Source: Kerstersia similis (GTDB lineage Bacteria > Pseudomonadota > Gammaproteobacteria > Burkholderiales > Burkholderiaceae_B). Taken from it: a stretch of 64,000 bases of DNA. Below, piece after piece: positions 43,822-53,488 of this stretch. The DNA is taken from assembly GCF_965139615.1 (NCBI RefSeq), contig NZ_CBCSIQ010000008.1, positions 1 to 64,000 on the forward strand. Reading direction: 5' to 3'. The notes beneath the pieces are model-generated. The model saw only the letters and a list, made by a program, of their open reading frames with translations. It searched no databases and was not told the origin of the DNA. A program made the translations under genes and the position numbers. Positions within the stretch are counted from its first letter, which is position 1. Every line of letters starts with the position of its first letter.

Positions 43822-45702
43822 ATGAATACTACCGATTTACTCGACCGTATCGAATCCCCAGCCGACCTCAAGCGCCTCGAGCGGCGCGACCTGAAGCGTC
43901 TGGCGGAAGAGCTGCGGGGCTTTTTGCTCGATAGCGTGTCGCGCACAGGCGGGCATTTGTCCTCCAACCTGGGAACGGTGGAGCTGACCATCGCCCTGCA
44001 TCATGTGTTCGATCTGCCGCATGATCGCCTGATCTGGGATGTAGGCCATCAGTCCTATGCGCACAAGATCCTGACCGGCCGTCGTGCCGGTATGCCGCGC
44101 CTGCGCCAGCAGGGCGGGATTTCCGGCTTCCCGCGCCGCAGCGAGTCCGAATACGACGCATTCGGGACAGCGCACTCTTCGACGTCGATTTCTGCTGCGC
44201 TGGGAATGGCGGTAGCGTCGCGCAATGCCGGTATCTCGCGTCAGCATATTGCCGTCATCGGCGACGGCGCAATGAGTGCCGGCATGGCGTTCGAAGCCAT
44301 GAATAATGCCGGGGTGACACCAGATATCAATCTGCTGGTGGTACTCAATGACAACGATATGTCGATCTCGCCGCCAGTGGGGGCGCTTAATCGCTATCTG
44401 GCGCGCCTGATGTCAGGGCGTTTCTATGCGGCGGCCCGCAATGTCGGCAAGGCGGTCTTGCAGCATGTGCCGCCCGTGCTGGAGATGGCGCGCCGTTTCG
44501 AAGGGCATGCCAAGGGGCTGGTAACGCCAGCGACCCTGTTTGAAGAGCTGGGTTTCAATTATGTCGGCCCGATCGACGGGCACGACATGGACGCGCTGGT
44601 GCCGACACTGCAGAATCTGCGCTCCCTGAAAGGGCTGCAGTTTCTGCATGTCGTCACGAAAAAAGGCCATGGCTACAAGCTCGCCGAGGCGGATCCGGTG
44701 CTGTATCACGGGCCTGGAAAATTCGATCCGGCTGTGGGTATCCAGAAGAGCAGCGCGCCCTCACGCCAGACTTTTACGCAAGTGTTCGGGCAGTGGCTGT
44801 GCGATATGGCCGAAGCAGACGAGCGCTTGCAGGGCATCACGCCAGCCATGCGCGAAGGCAGCGGCATGGTCGCATTCGAGCAGCGCTTCCCGCGCCGCTA
44901 TTTCGATGTGGGCATTGCCGAGCAGCATGCCGTGACATTTGCCGCGGGCATTGCCTGCGAAGGCCTCAAGCCGGTGGTCGCCATCTACTCGACCTTCCTG
45001 CAGCGTGGCTACGATCAGTTGATCCACGATGTGGCGTTGCAAAACCTGGATGTGACTTTCGCCCTGGATCGCGCCGGCCTGGTCGGGGCTGACGGGGCGA
45101 CGCATGCGGGCAATTATGACATCGCCTTTTTGCGCTGCATTCCGAATATGGTTGTGGCTACGCCCTCGGACGAAAATGAAACCCGCCTGCTGTTGACCAC
45201 CTGTTATCGCCACGCAGGCCCGGCCTCGGTGCGGTATCCGCGCGGTTCGGGCATGGGGGCTGAAATGACGGCCGGCCTAGATGACGTGCCCTTGGGCAAG
45301 GGCCGCATCTTGCGCCATGGCAACCGTATCGCCATTCTGAATTTCGGGACTTTGCTTCCGGCGGCCCTGCATGCGGCCGAGCAGCTTGGCCTGACGGTCG
45401 CTGACATGCGTTTTGTGAAACCACTCGATATCGAACTGGTGCAGCAGCTGGCGCAGGATCATGTGGCGCTGGTGACGCTGGAAGAGGGCTGCGTGATGGG
45501 CGGAGCGGGCAGCGCGGTCAGCGAGGCGCTGAATGCGGCCGGGCTGGACATTCCTGTGTTGCAGCTGGGCCTGCCGGATCAATTCATTGATCATGGCGAC
45601 CAGTTGGCGCTGTTGGCTCAGCAGGGGCTGGATGGCGCCGGAGTGGCAGCGTCTATCCGGGCCCGCTACGCCGATCTGCTGGCCACCGGGCATGCCGCCT
45701 AG
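43822..45702 (+). CDS. dxs: 1-deoxy-D-xylulose-5-phosphate synthase
   Basis: 626-residue thiamine-diphosphate enzyme, first step of the methylerythritol phosphate pathway (pyruvate + glyceraldehyde 3-phosphate). Visible: GHLSSNLGTVELTIALH, IWDVGHQSYAHKILTGRR, TPdP-binding GDGAMSAGMAFEAMNNAG, and the transketolase-type middle domain with DVGIAEQHAVTFAAG and YSTFLQRGYDQLIHDVALQ. A C-terminal domain with VTLEEGCVMGGAGSAVSE follows. ATG codons at 43813 and 43822 are both possible; the latter has GGA nine bases upstream. It follows ispA closely. Confidence 0.96.
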   Translation: MNTTDLLDRIESPADLKRLERRDLKRLAEELRGFLLDSVSRTGGHLSSNLGTVELTIALHHVFDLPHDRLIWDVGHQSYAHKILTGRRAGMPRLRQQGGISGFPRRSESEYDAFGTAHSSTSISAALGMAVASRNAGISRQHIAVIGDGAMSAGMAFEAMNNAGVTPDINLLVVLNDNDMSISPPVGALNRYLARLMSGRFYAAARNVGKAVLQHVPPVLEMARRFEGHAKGLVTPATLFEELGFNYVGPIDGHDMDALVPTLQNLRSLKGLQFLHVVTKKGHGYKLAEADPVLYHGPGKFDPAVGIQKSSAPSRQTFTQVFGQWLCDMAEADERLQGITPAMREGSGMVAFEQRFPRRYFDVGIAEQHAVTFAAGIACEGLKPVVAIYSTFLQRGYDQLIHDVALQNLDVTFALDRAGLVGADGATHAGNYDIAFLRCIPNMVVATPSDENETRLLLTTCYRHAGPASVRYPRGSGMGAEMTAGLDDVPLGKGRILRHGNRIAILNFGTLLPAALHAAEQLGLTVADMRFVKPLDIELVQQLAQDHVALVTLEEGCVMGGAGSAVSEALNAAGLDIPVLQLGLPDQFIDHGDQLALLAQQGLDGAGVAASIRARYADLLATGHAA

Positions 45703-45873
45703 CGGGTAGGGTGGGTGGCGTTGCCTGATGGGCGGCCCCGGTTCCCGGCATATCCATATTCATCCATGGATAAAAGGGTCTTTGGGGCTTGCATGCTACG
45801 CTATCGGTAATATTGGTACTTTGATTCTTTTCCCGTGCCGCCGCTGGCGGCGGCACTGCACAGGTTATTGCTC

Positions 45874-46686
45874 ATGACATCCATTGCTGATTCCGCCGTC
45901 GTCATTCCTGACGTACAGAGCTTTGCGGACGTGCGCCAGATTCCCATCCAGCGGGTCGGAATCAGCGGTGTGCGTCATCCCATGGTCGTGGCCGCCGGCA
46001 ACGGCGAAGCTCATCCCACTGTTGCAGACTGGACGCTGACCGTCGCGCTGCCGGCGGAGGAGAAGGGCACTCACATGTCCCGGTTCGTGGCGCTGCTGGA
46101 AAAATATCGCACGACGCCGCTGACGCCTGCCTTGTTCAGCGCGATGGCTGCCGAAATGCTGCCTTTGCTGCATGCGCAATCCGGCGACATTACGGCTGCC
46201 TTCCCGTATTTCATCAACAAGACGGCCCCTGTATCCGGCGTGCGCAGCCTGCTGGATTACGCTGTCGTCTGGACGGCACGTGCCAACGGCGATGCCGTCG
46301 AGTTCGAGCTGACCGTGACGGTGCCGGTGACCAGCCTGTGCCCGTGTTCCAAGAGCATCTCCAAGTACGGGGCGCACAACCAGCGTTCGCACGTGACCGT
46401 GCGCACGGTCGTGACGGAATCTGCCTTCAATCTGGATGATTTCATCGGCCAGATCGAGAAGCAGGGCTCTTGCGAAGTCTGGGGGCTGCTCAAGCGTCCC
46501 GACGAAAAGTATGTCACGGAACATGCCTACGAGAACCCGAAGTTCGTCGAGGATATCGTCCGCGATGTGGCGGCGACCTTGAACGCGCACGCGGGTATTG
46601 CCGCTTATCGCGTCACGGTGGAAAACTTCGAATCCATCCATAACCACTCGGCCTATGCCGTGGTGGAAGGCCAGGGCAAGGGCTGA
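45874..46686 (+). CDS. folE2: GTP cyclohydrolase FolE2 (type IB)
   Basis: 270-residue enzyme that converts GTP to dihydroneopterin triphosphate, first step of folate synthesis. Type IB enzymes work with metals other than zinc. The family is marked by IQRVGISGVRHPM at the N-terminus, the catalytic Cys region TVPVTSLCPCSKSIS, GAHNQRSHVTV and the end ENFESIHNHSAYAVVEG. A clear Zur box could not be found upstream. It may be the only folE in this genome; the window cannot tell. Closed by an unusually strong terminator at 46737. Confidence 0.95.
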   Translation: MTSIADSAVVIPDVQSFADVRQIPIQRVGISGVRHPMVVAAGNGEAHPTVADWTLTVALPAEEKGTHMSRFVALLEKYRTTPLTPALFSAMAAEMLPLLHAQSGDITAAFPYFINKTAPVSGVRSLLDYAVVWTARANGDAVEFELTVTVPVTSLCPCSKSISKYGAHNQRSHVTVRTVVTESAFNLDDFIGQIEKQGSCEVWGLLKRPDEKYVTEHAYENPKFVEDIVRDVAATLNAHAGIAAYRVTVENFESIHNHSAYAVVEGQGKG

Positions 46687-46736
46687 TTGTCAGCCGGCCC
46701 AGCCGGGCGCTGTTCAAACCGGTTCGCTTTCCCGGT

Positions 46737-46776
46737 GACGTACGGCCCTGACACTGTCAGGGCCGTACGTCGTTTT
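46737..46776 (+). terminator. Very strong terminator after folE2
   Basis: 16-bp perfect stem (46737-46752 with 46756-46771; one arm GACGTACGGCCCTGAC) with a three-base loop and TTTT behind it, 50 bases after folE2 and 14 before the next promoter. Confidence 0.93.
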
Positions 46777-46789
46777 AATGTGGTTTTTC

Positions 46790-46818
46790 TTGCTTTTTTC
46801 AAGGGCAGGGACCATAAT
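46790..46818 (+). promoter_or_regulatory. Promoter of the rpsF operon
   Basis: TTGCTT (46790-46795), 17-base spacer, CATAAT (46813-46818). It gives a leader of about 140 bases before rpsF. Such leaders often carry the S6:S18-binding hairpin with exposed CCG; candidate CCG-containing stems are present (for example CCGGAATCTCCGG, 46868-46880). Confidence 0.7.
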
Positions 46819-46966
46819 CGAAAGCTTTCTTGCCCGATTGCCTTGCCATCGGTGCCTCTGGTGTGTCCGGAATCTCCGGTACGCCTGGGGGGCGGTGTCA
46901 GGTAGCGGGCTGTTCCGTTGGTCGGGTTCATTCCGGCTGGCGGTCATCCACGGGAGTATCACTCTA

Positions 46967-47353
46967 ATGCGTCACTACGAAATCGTATTTATCGTCCATC
47001 CGGACCAAAGCGAGCAAGTGCCTGCAATGGCCGAGCGCTATCAGGCGATCGTCACGGCCCAGGGCGGCAAGGTGCATCGTCACGAAGATTGGGGTCGCCG
47101 TCAGCTGGCTTACCCGATCCAGAAGCTCGTCAAGGCTCACTACGTTTGCCTGAACATCGAATGCGGCCAGGAAGCCCTGGACGAACTCGAACATGCGTTC
47201 CGCTACAACGATGCCATTCTGCGTCACCTCGTCGTCAAGACCAACGCTGCCCCCGCTGGCGCGTCCGTCATGATGAAGAGCGTCGAGCGCGAAGAGGCCC
47301 GCAAGGCCAGCGCTGAAGCTGCCAGCGCCGCCAGCGAAGCTGAGGCTGAGTAA
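46967..47353 (+). CDS. rpsF: 30S ribosomal protein S6
   Basis: 128-residue protein that binds 16S rRNA together with S18. Begins MRHYEIVFIVHPDQSEQVPA and carries the family segments EDWGRRQLAYPIQKLVKAHY and FRYNDAILRHLVVK. The C-terminus is an Ala/Glu/Ser tail (KASAEAASAASEAEAE). GGGAG lies upstream. First gene of the rpsF-priB-rpsR-rplI unit. Confidence 0.97.
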   Translation: MRHYEIVFIVHPDQSEQVPAMAERYQAIVTAQGGKVHRHEDWGRRQLAYPIQKLVKAHYVCLNIECGQEALDELEHAFRYNDAILRHLVVKTNAAPAGASVMMKSVEREEARKASAEAASAASEAEAE

Positions 47354-47386
47354 ATCCGCCAGGATACTGTCATTACTGCTACCGGC

Positions 47387-47716
47387 ATGGCTGATATGGC
47401 CAACCAGGTACGGCTGGATGCAAGTGTCATTGCTTCCGGGCCGTTGCGCTACAGCCCCGCAGGGCTTCCGATTCTGGACATGACGCTTGCGCATCAGTCC
47501 GAACAGATGGAAGCCGGCAGGATGCGCAGGGTGGAACTGGAAATTGCTGCCGTCGCCATGGGGGATCTGGCATCACTACTTGCCGATACGCCGTTGGGAT
47601 GTGCAGTTCGGGTCGAGGGCTTCCTGCTCCCGGCACGCAAAGGTTCTCCCCGCATCGTGCTGCATTTGCAGCGGGTGCAGCGGCTGCTGGTGACGGAAAC
47701 AGTACTGACTGCCTGA
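47387..47716 (+). CDS. priB: Primosomal replication protein N
   Basis: 109-residue OB-fold protein, a shortened relative of SSB, that helps PriA restart stalled replication forks. Recognisable by NQVRLDASVIASGPLRYSPAG, DMTLAHQSEQMEAG and its place between rpsF and rpsR, the conserved order in beta- and gammaproteobacteria. An ATG three codons downstream (47396) is an alternative start; neither has a strong ribosome site. Confidence 0.93.
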   Translation: MADMANQVRLDASVIASGPLRYSPAGLPILDMTLAHQSEQMEAGRMRRVELEIAAVAMGDLASLLADTPLGCAVRVEGFLLPARKGSPRIVLHLQRVQRLLVTETVLTA

Positions 47717-47779
47717 CAGATAAACGCATATACGATATCCGCCGGTTCAGGCCGGCAACGAAATTGAAAGAGACTTACT

Positions 47780-48052
47780 ATGGCTCACTTTGGTAAACGC
47801 AAGGAAAAGCGCAAGTTCACGCAACAGAATCCTCTGTTCAAGCGCCGCAAGTTCTGCCGCTTCACCGTGGCTGGCGTCGATCAGATCGACTACAAGGATC
47901 TGGACACGCTGCGTGACTTCATCCAGGAAAACGGCAAGATCATCCCGGCCCGCCTGACCGGCACCAAGGCGCACTATCAGCGCCAGCTGGACACCGCCAT
48001 CAAGCGTGCGCGCTTCCTGGCCCTGTTGCCGTACACCGACAACCACAACTAA
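47780..48052 (+). CDS. rpsR: 30S ribosomal protein S18
   Basis: 90-residue S6 partner in the small-subunit platform. Contains RRKFCRFTVAGVDQIDYKDLD, FIQENGKIIPARLTGTKAHYQ and QLDTAIKRARFLALLPYTD, close to the bacterial consensus. It has AAAGAGA upstream and is followed by rplI after 18 bases. Confidence 0.97.
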   Translation: MAHFGKRKEKRKFTQQNPLFKRRKFCRFTVAGVDQIDYKDLDTLRDFIQENGKIIPARLTGTKAHYQRQLDTAIKRARFLALLPYTDNHN

Positions 48053-48070
48053 TCCCGGGGGCTTACTGTC

Positions 48071-48526
48071 ATGCAAGTTATTCTGCTCGAAAAAGTCGCG
48101 AACCTGGGCAACCTGGGTGACGTCGTGCGTGTCCGCAACGGCTATGCGCGCAACTACCTGATCCCCCAGAAGATCGCCCGCCGCGCTACCGACGCTGCTT
48201 TGAAGGAATTCGAAGCCCGCCGCGCTGAACTGGAAAAGATCCAGGCCGAAAAGCTGGCCGCTGCCCAAGCACTGGGCGAGCGCCTGAACGGTCAGGAAGC
48301 ACTGATCTCGCAAAAGGCTGGCGTCGATGGCCGCCTGTTCGGTTCCGTGACCAACGCCGACATCGCTGGCGCCCTGGTTGCAGCTGGTTTTGCTGGCATC
48401 GAAAAGGCTCAAGTGTGTCTGCCCAACGGCCCGCTCAAGAGCATCGGCGAATTCGAAGTGCAGATCGCTCTGCACACCGACGTTGTCGTGGACATCAAGG
48501 TTCGCATTCAGCCTGAACTGGCCTAA
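48071..48526 (+). CDS. rplI: 50S ribosomal protein L9
   Basis: 151-residue two-domain protein joined by a long helix. The N-terminal domain MQVILLEKVANLGNLGDVV and VRNGYARNYLIPQKIA binds 23S rRNA. The C-terminal domain ends KSIGEFEVQIALHTDVVVDI. Last gene of the ribosomal unit, with a terminator 48 bases after its stop. Confidence 0.97.
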   Translation: MQVILLEKVANLGNLGDVVRVRNGYARNYLIPQKIARRATDAALKEFEARRAELEKIQAEKLAAAQALGERLNGQEALISQKAGVDGRLFGSVTNADIAGALVAAGFAGIEKAQVCLPNGPLKSIGEFEVQIALHTDVVVDIKVRIQPELA

Positions 48527-48573
48527 GCGTCACCGGCGGCATTGCCCGATTTCATCATCGGGCGTTGCGGCAG

Positions 48574-48608
48574 AAAAGCCCTCCTGCACAGGAGGGCTTT
48601 TTCTTTTT
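48574..48608 (+). terminator. Terminator after rplI
   Basis: AAAGCCCTCC / GGAGGGCTTT (48575-48600) with a six-base loop and TTCTTTTTT behind. A second small hairpin, GCCCGAT / ATCGGGC, lies just upstream (48544-48563). Confidence 0.9.
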
Positions 48609-49074
48609 TGTGCCTTGCTGTTTTGATCCATAGTGGCGGCGTCGCCGGGTGTTCCACGCAGATGGGTCAAGTCCGTATGGGCGAGAAAATAGGGGTTTCC
48701 CCTTATGGGTGTCGGGCAGCTCTGAATAGTTTCCAGGGCTGGGCTATACTTTGTTGGTTTTTCACCATGCGGATCGTCTGAAACGTGCGCGGTATGCTTC
48801 ACGCCAGATTTGAAACAGTAGTCCTTTGTTCGTCGCCTTCGGCACGAGCGGGGTATTGTCTTTCAATGGCAGCAGGAAGCGGGCTGCCCCGGACGCGCAT
48901 AGAAGCCGATGGACGCCAGGCCTGCGACGACGCAGCGACCCGGAGCGTGACCATCGGCTTTTCTGTTTCTGCCGGATCGCGGCATGATGCAAGAATGGTC
49001 CCTGACGCCTGGTATTCGCACGCAGGCGGCTGGGTAGGATTCCACTGACTCTCATAAGACCTGACAGGTATCAC
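48609..49074 (+). other. Long region upstream of sucC
   Basis: About 465 bases without a recognisable gene. It holds a near-palindrome ATAGGGGTTTCCCCTTAT (48689-48706) and a possible -10 box TATACT (near 48745) without a good -35, which would leave a ~320-base sucC leader. No known RNA motif was recognised. Confidence 0.4.
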
Positions 49075-50235
49075 ATGAAAATCCACGAGTATCAAGGCAA
49101 GGAACTGCTCAAAAAGTTCGGCGTGCCCGTGCCCCGCGGCATTCCGGCTTTCTCGGTTGACGAGGCTGTTGCTGCAGCCGAAAAGCTGGGCGGCCCGGTC
49201 TGGGTCGTGAAGGCCCAGATCCACGCCGGTGGCCGCGGCAAGGGCGGCGGCGTCAAGCTGGCCCGTTCGCTGGGCGAAGTTCGTCAACTGGCATCGCAGA
49301 TTCTGGGCATGCAGCTGGTCACGCACCAGACCGGCCCGGAAGGCCAAAAGGTCAACCGCCTGTACATCGAGGACGGCGCCGATATCCAGAAGGAATACTA
49401 CGTTTCCGTCGTGACTGACCGTGGTACGCAGAAAGTGGCCTTCATCGCTTCGAGCGAAGGCGGCATGGACATCGAGGAAGTGGCGCATTCCACTCCCGAA
49501 AAGATCGTTACCGAATACATCGACCCGCTGGCCGGCCTGACCGACGAGCAGGCAGCGAAGATCGCCGCCGCCATCGGCCTGGAAGGCGAGTCCGCCAAGC
49601 AAGCTGTCGATGTGTTCAAGAAGCTGTACCAGTGCTACATGGAAACCGACGCGTCGCTGGTTGAAATCAACCCGCTGAACCGCGACAGCAAGGGCAATAT
49701 CATCGCCCTGGACGCCAAGTTCAACTTCGATTCCAACGCCCTGTTCCGTCACCCGGAAATCGTGGAATACCGCGACCTGGACGAAGAAGATCCGGCTGAA
49801 ATCGAAGCCAGCAAGTTCGATCTGGCCTACATTCAGCTCGACGGCAACATCGGCTGCCTGGTGAATGGCGCCGGCCTGGCCATGGCAACCATGGACACCA
49901 TCAAGCTGTTCGGCGGCGAACCGGCCAACTTCCTGGACGTCGGCGGTGGCGCCACGGCTGAGAAAGTGACCGAAGCCTTCAAGATCATGCTGAAGAACAA
50001 GGATGTGAAGGCCATTCTGGTCAACATCTTCGGCGGCATCATGCGCTGCGACGTGATCGCCGAAGGCGTCATCACCGCTTGCAAGGCCGTGAACCTGAGC
50101 GTGCCGCTGGTCGTCCGCATGAAGGGCACCAACGAAGAACTTGGCAAGAAGCTGCTGGCTGAATCCGGCCTGCCCATCATCAGCGCTGACACCATGGCCG
50201 AAGCGGCCACCAAGGTTGTCGCTGCTGCTGCCTGA
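49075..50235 (+). CDS. sucC: Succinyl-CoA synthetase beta subunit (ADP-forming)
   Basis: 386-residue subunit of the citric-acid-cycle enzyme converting succinyl-CoA to succinate with ATP formation. An ATP-grasp domain (about 1-240) has KIHEYQGKELLKKFGVPVP and KAQIHAGGRGKGGGVKLARS. The C-terminal ligase domain has LDVGGGATAEKVTEAFKIML and NIFGGIMRCDVIAEGV. sucD starts 26 bases later, and the pair forms the alpha2beta2 complex. Confidence 0.97.
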   Translation: MKIHEYQGKELLKKFGVPVPRGIPAFSVDEAVAAAEKLGGPVWVVKAQIHAGGRGKGGGVKLARSLGEVRQLASQILGMQLVTHQTGPEGQKVNRLYIEDGADIQKEYYVSVVTDRGTQKVAFIASSEGGMDIEEVAHSTPEKIVTEYIDPLAGLTDEQAAKIAAAIGLEGESAKQAVDVFKKLYQCYMETDASLVEINPLNRDSKGNIIALDAKFNFDSNALFRHPEIVEYRDLDEEDPAEIEASKFDLAYIQLDGNIGCLVNGAGLAMATMDTIKLFGGEPANFLDVGGGATAEKVTEAFKIMLKNKDVKAILVNIFGGIMRCDVIAEGVITACKAVNLSVPLVVRMKGTNEELGKKLLAESGLPIISADTMAEAATKVVAAAA

Positions 50236-50261
50236 ACCCTATTGCCGAGGATTTCAAGAAA

Positions 50262-51155
<894 letters not shown>

Positions 51156-51240
51156 AAACGACAGTGGGCCGGCCTTGCTGCCGGCCTGTTGGCATGCCTG
51201 GGCGGGCTGGCTGTGGGCCGGCTGCCAGGGCAGGCGTCAA

Positions 51241-51272
51241 GAAGGCTGGAGCAATCCAGCCTTCTTTTTTTT
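51241..51272 (+). terminator. Terminator after sucD
   Basis: GAAGGCTGGA / TCCAGCCTTC stem with a GCAA tetraloop and eight T, about 85 bases after the sucD stop. Confidence 0.93.
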
Positions 51273-51504
51273 CGGGCGCAATGATGGTCAAGGCTGGACA
51301 GTGGTTCGGCGGCGGCTTTGTACTGAAAGGGCCGGGCAGCGTATGATTGAGTTTGCCGCCAGTGCCTGTTTTGTCATGGATCAAGCTGTGTGCCGGGGCA
51401 TCATGCTCAAATGACCCGCGGACCTGCTGCGCCGATGGGCAAGCCGGAGGCATAGGCAACCGGGAGCGTACAGGCGCGAAGCCTGGAAACAACGGGAGTT
51501 GAAA

Positions 51505-51621
51505 ATGGGTATTACCAAGAAAGAGAAATCGACGGATTCGGGCCTGAGCCTGCTGGGCGGCCTGGGCATTCTGGCCATCATCGGTGTCGTTGCAGCCATC
51601 ATCCTCAAGTCTCTGCTCTGA
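51505..51621 (+). CDS. 38-residue single-helix membrane microprotein
   Basis: Short frame with a strong ribosome site (GGGAG, seven bases before the ATG). The product starts with a charged MGITKKEKSTDSGLS and continues into one hydrophobic helix (LLGGLGILAIIGVVAAIIL) ending KSLL. Its stop codon is separated by one base from the hemC start, so translation of the two is probably coupled. The charge layout predicts a small inner-membrane protein with its N-terminus in the cytoplasm. I do not recognise a named family. Good start, composition and coupling argue that it is real. Confidence 0.7.
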   Translation: MGITKKEKSTDSGLSLLGGLGILAIIGVVAAIILKSLL

Positions 51622-51622
51622 G

Positions 51623-52582
51623 ATGGCGCTGGTTTCATCTCCGGATCGGCTGGTCATTGCAACGCGGGTCAGCCGGCTGGCTTTGTGGCAGGCGCATCAT
51701 GTGCGGGATCTGCTGCAATCGCAGTATCCCGCATGCCGCATTGAATTGCTGGAAATGACGACGCAGGGCGACCGCATTCTGGATCGCAGTCTGTCCAAGA
51801 TCGGTGGCAAGGGCCTGTTCGTCAAGGAGCTGGAAAACGCCTTGCTCGATGGCCGGGCCGATCTGGCCGTGCATTCGCTCAAGGATGTGCCGGTACTCAT
51901 GCCGGCCGAATTCAGCCTGACGGCCATTTTGCCGCGGGCGGCGGCGCAGGATGCCCTGGTGTCCAGCCGCTACGGCAGCCTGGCGGAAATGCCGGCAGGC
52001 GCAGTCGTCGGTACATCCAGCCTGCGCCGTGCCGCACAGTTATTGGCTGCATATCCGTCGCTGGATGTCCGTCCCTTGCGTGGCAACCTGGATACCCGGC
52101 TGGCGAAATTGGATCGCGGCGAATATGACGCCATCATCCTGGCTGCCGTCGGACTGCGACGGCTGGGCTTGGCCGACCGGATTCGTGATGTGCTGTCGCC
52201 TGATGTGTCCTTGCCGGCCGTCGGACAGGGCGCCCTGGGTATTGAAATACTGGCCGGGCGCACGGAATTGGCGGCCCAGCTGGCGCCGCTCAATTGTTTG
52301 GAAAGCTGGCGTCTGGCGCAGGCGGAACGCACGGTTTCCGCGGTGCTGGGAGGGTCGTGCCAGGTGCCTTTGGGCGCTTATGCGGAACAGCATGGCGGCC
52401 AGATCCGGTTACGGGCGCTGGTTGCCAGCATTGATGGCAAGCGTCTGTGCCGAACAGATGTCTCCGGGCCGCAGGAGGATCCGGTATTGCTGGGGCAACG
52501 CGCAGCTCAGGCCTTGATTGCCGACGGTGCGCGGGAACTGCTGGCGGAGGCGCAAGCCGCCAGCCAGGATAATGCCGGCTAA
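51623..52582 (+). CDS. hemC: Porphobilinogen deaminase (hydroxymethylbilane synthase)
   Basis: 319-residue enzyme joining four porphobilinogens into hydroxymethylbilane in haem synthesis. Motifs: IATRVSRLALWQAHHVRDLL, HSLKDVPVLMPAEFSL, GTSSLRRAAQLLA, RGNLDTRLAKLDRGEYDAI, and the cofactor-binding Cys in GGSCQVPLGAYAE. The start at 51623 follows the microprotein stop by one base and matches the family N-terminus. hemD overlaps the 3' end by 11 bases. Confidence 0.96.
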   Translation: MALVSSPDRLVIATRVSRLALWQAHHVRDLLQSQYPACRIELLEMTTQGDRILDRSLSKIGGKGLFVKELENALLDGRADLAVHSLKDVPVLMPAEFSLTAILPRAAAQDALVSSRYGSLAEMPAGAVVGTSSLRRAAQLLAAYPSLDVRPLRGNLDTRLAKLDRGEYDAIILAAVGLRRLGLADRIRDVLSPDVSLPAVGQGALGIEILAGRTELAAQLAPLNCLESWRLAQAERTVSAVLGGSCQVPLGAYAEQHGGQIRLRALVASIDGKRLCRTDVSGPQEDPVLLGQRAAQALIADGARELLAEAQAASQDNAG

Positions 52583-53423
52583 GTCGTTTCCGGTGGCCGG
52601 CACTGTGGACGCGCAGGCGCCGCTGGCCGTGTTGACCCGACCACAGGGCCGCAATGAAGCCTTGGCCTGCGGTTTGGCCGGGCAGGGGTTTGAGCTTGCG
52701 ATCCTGCCTGCATTGGCGATAGTGGATACGGCCGTTGGCGACATGGCGGTACCTGACCTCGCCGATTTTGATTTGCTGGTGTTCGTGAGCGGCGCGGCCG
52801 TACGCGCGTTCCGGCGTTTGTGTGCCGCCCAAGGGCGACATAGCTGGCCTGAGGGCGTCTGGGCGGCAGCGGTAGGGCCGGCAACGGCGGCGGCCTGGGA
52901 TGAGCCGATGGCCGGGCCGGCAGCGCCAGCCTCTTGGCGCATCGCGCCAGCGGTTGATGCGCCCAGCCACGATTCCGAACATTTATTGGCAGCTATGGAT
53001 GCCCAGGGCCTGCAGCCGCAGCGTGTCTTGCTGGTGCGCGCCGGGCAGGGGCGTGACTGGTTGGCTGAGCGTTTGCGGGAGCGGGGGGCGCAGGTGCAGA
53101 GTTATGCGGCCTATCGGCGCGAGCCGGCACCCTGGAGCGAGGCGCAGCGTGATTTCATGCGCTTGGCAGCCGCTCGTGGGCAAAAAGCGTTCTGGCTGTC
53201 CACCAGCGGCGAGGGCCTGGCCGCTGTCCGGGCGCAGGTGCAGCTGGCAGGCCTCTTGCCATGGTGGCGCAGCAGCGCGCATATCGTGACCCATGAGCGA
53301 TTGGCAGCCATGCTTACTCGTGAAGCGACTGGCGCCGTCCCGCAGGCAATGGTAAAAATCTGTTTGCCGCTCGACGCCATGATCCAGCGAGCTTTTTTGG
53401 CGCTACGCACAGAATTGGACTGA
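52572..53423 (+). CDS. hemD: Uroporphyrinogen-III synthase
   Basis: 283-residue enzyme that closes and inverts ring D of hydroxymethylbilane. Sequence is poorly conserved in this family; support comes from LAVLTRPQGRNEALACGLAG at the N-terminus, the SGAAVRAF segment, RVLLVRAGQGRDWLAERLRERGA (in part), YRREPAPWSE and position in hemCDXY. The ATG at 52572 lies inside the end of hemC, a layout usual for this pair. Confidence 0.9.
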   Translation: MPAKSFPVAGTVDAQAPLAVLTRPQGRNEALACGLAGQGFELAILPALAIVDTAVGDMAVPDLADFDLLVFVSGAAVRAFRRLCAAQGRHSWPEGVWAAAVGPATAAAWDEPMAGPAAPASWRIAPAVDAPSHDSEHLLAAMDAQGLQPQRVLLVRAGQGRDWLAERLRERGAQVQSYAAYRREPAPWSEAQRDFMRLAAARGQKAFWLSTSGEGLAAVRAQVQLAGLLPWWRSSAHIVTHERLAAMLTREATGAVPQAMVKICLPLDAMIQRAFLALRTELD

Positions 53424-53488
53424 TCCTGCGAAAGAACCGACGATGCGCTGACGTCGGTAGCAGCTGGCTCTGGGATTACAATCGCACC

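Noticed and set aside
45764..45830. Zur box or promoter upstream of folE2
   Set aside because: Only a short ATCCATGGAT palindrome and scattered AT-rich hexamers; no match good enough to call.
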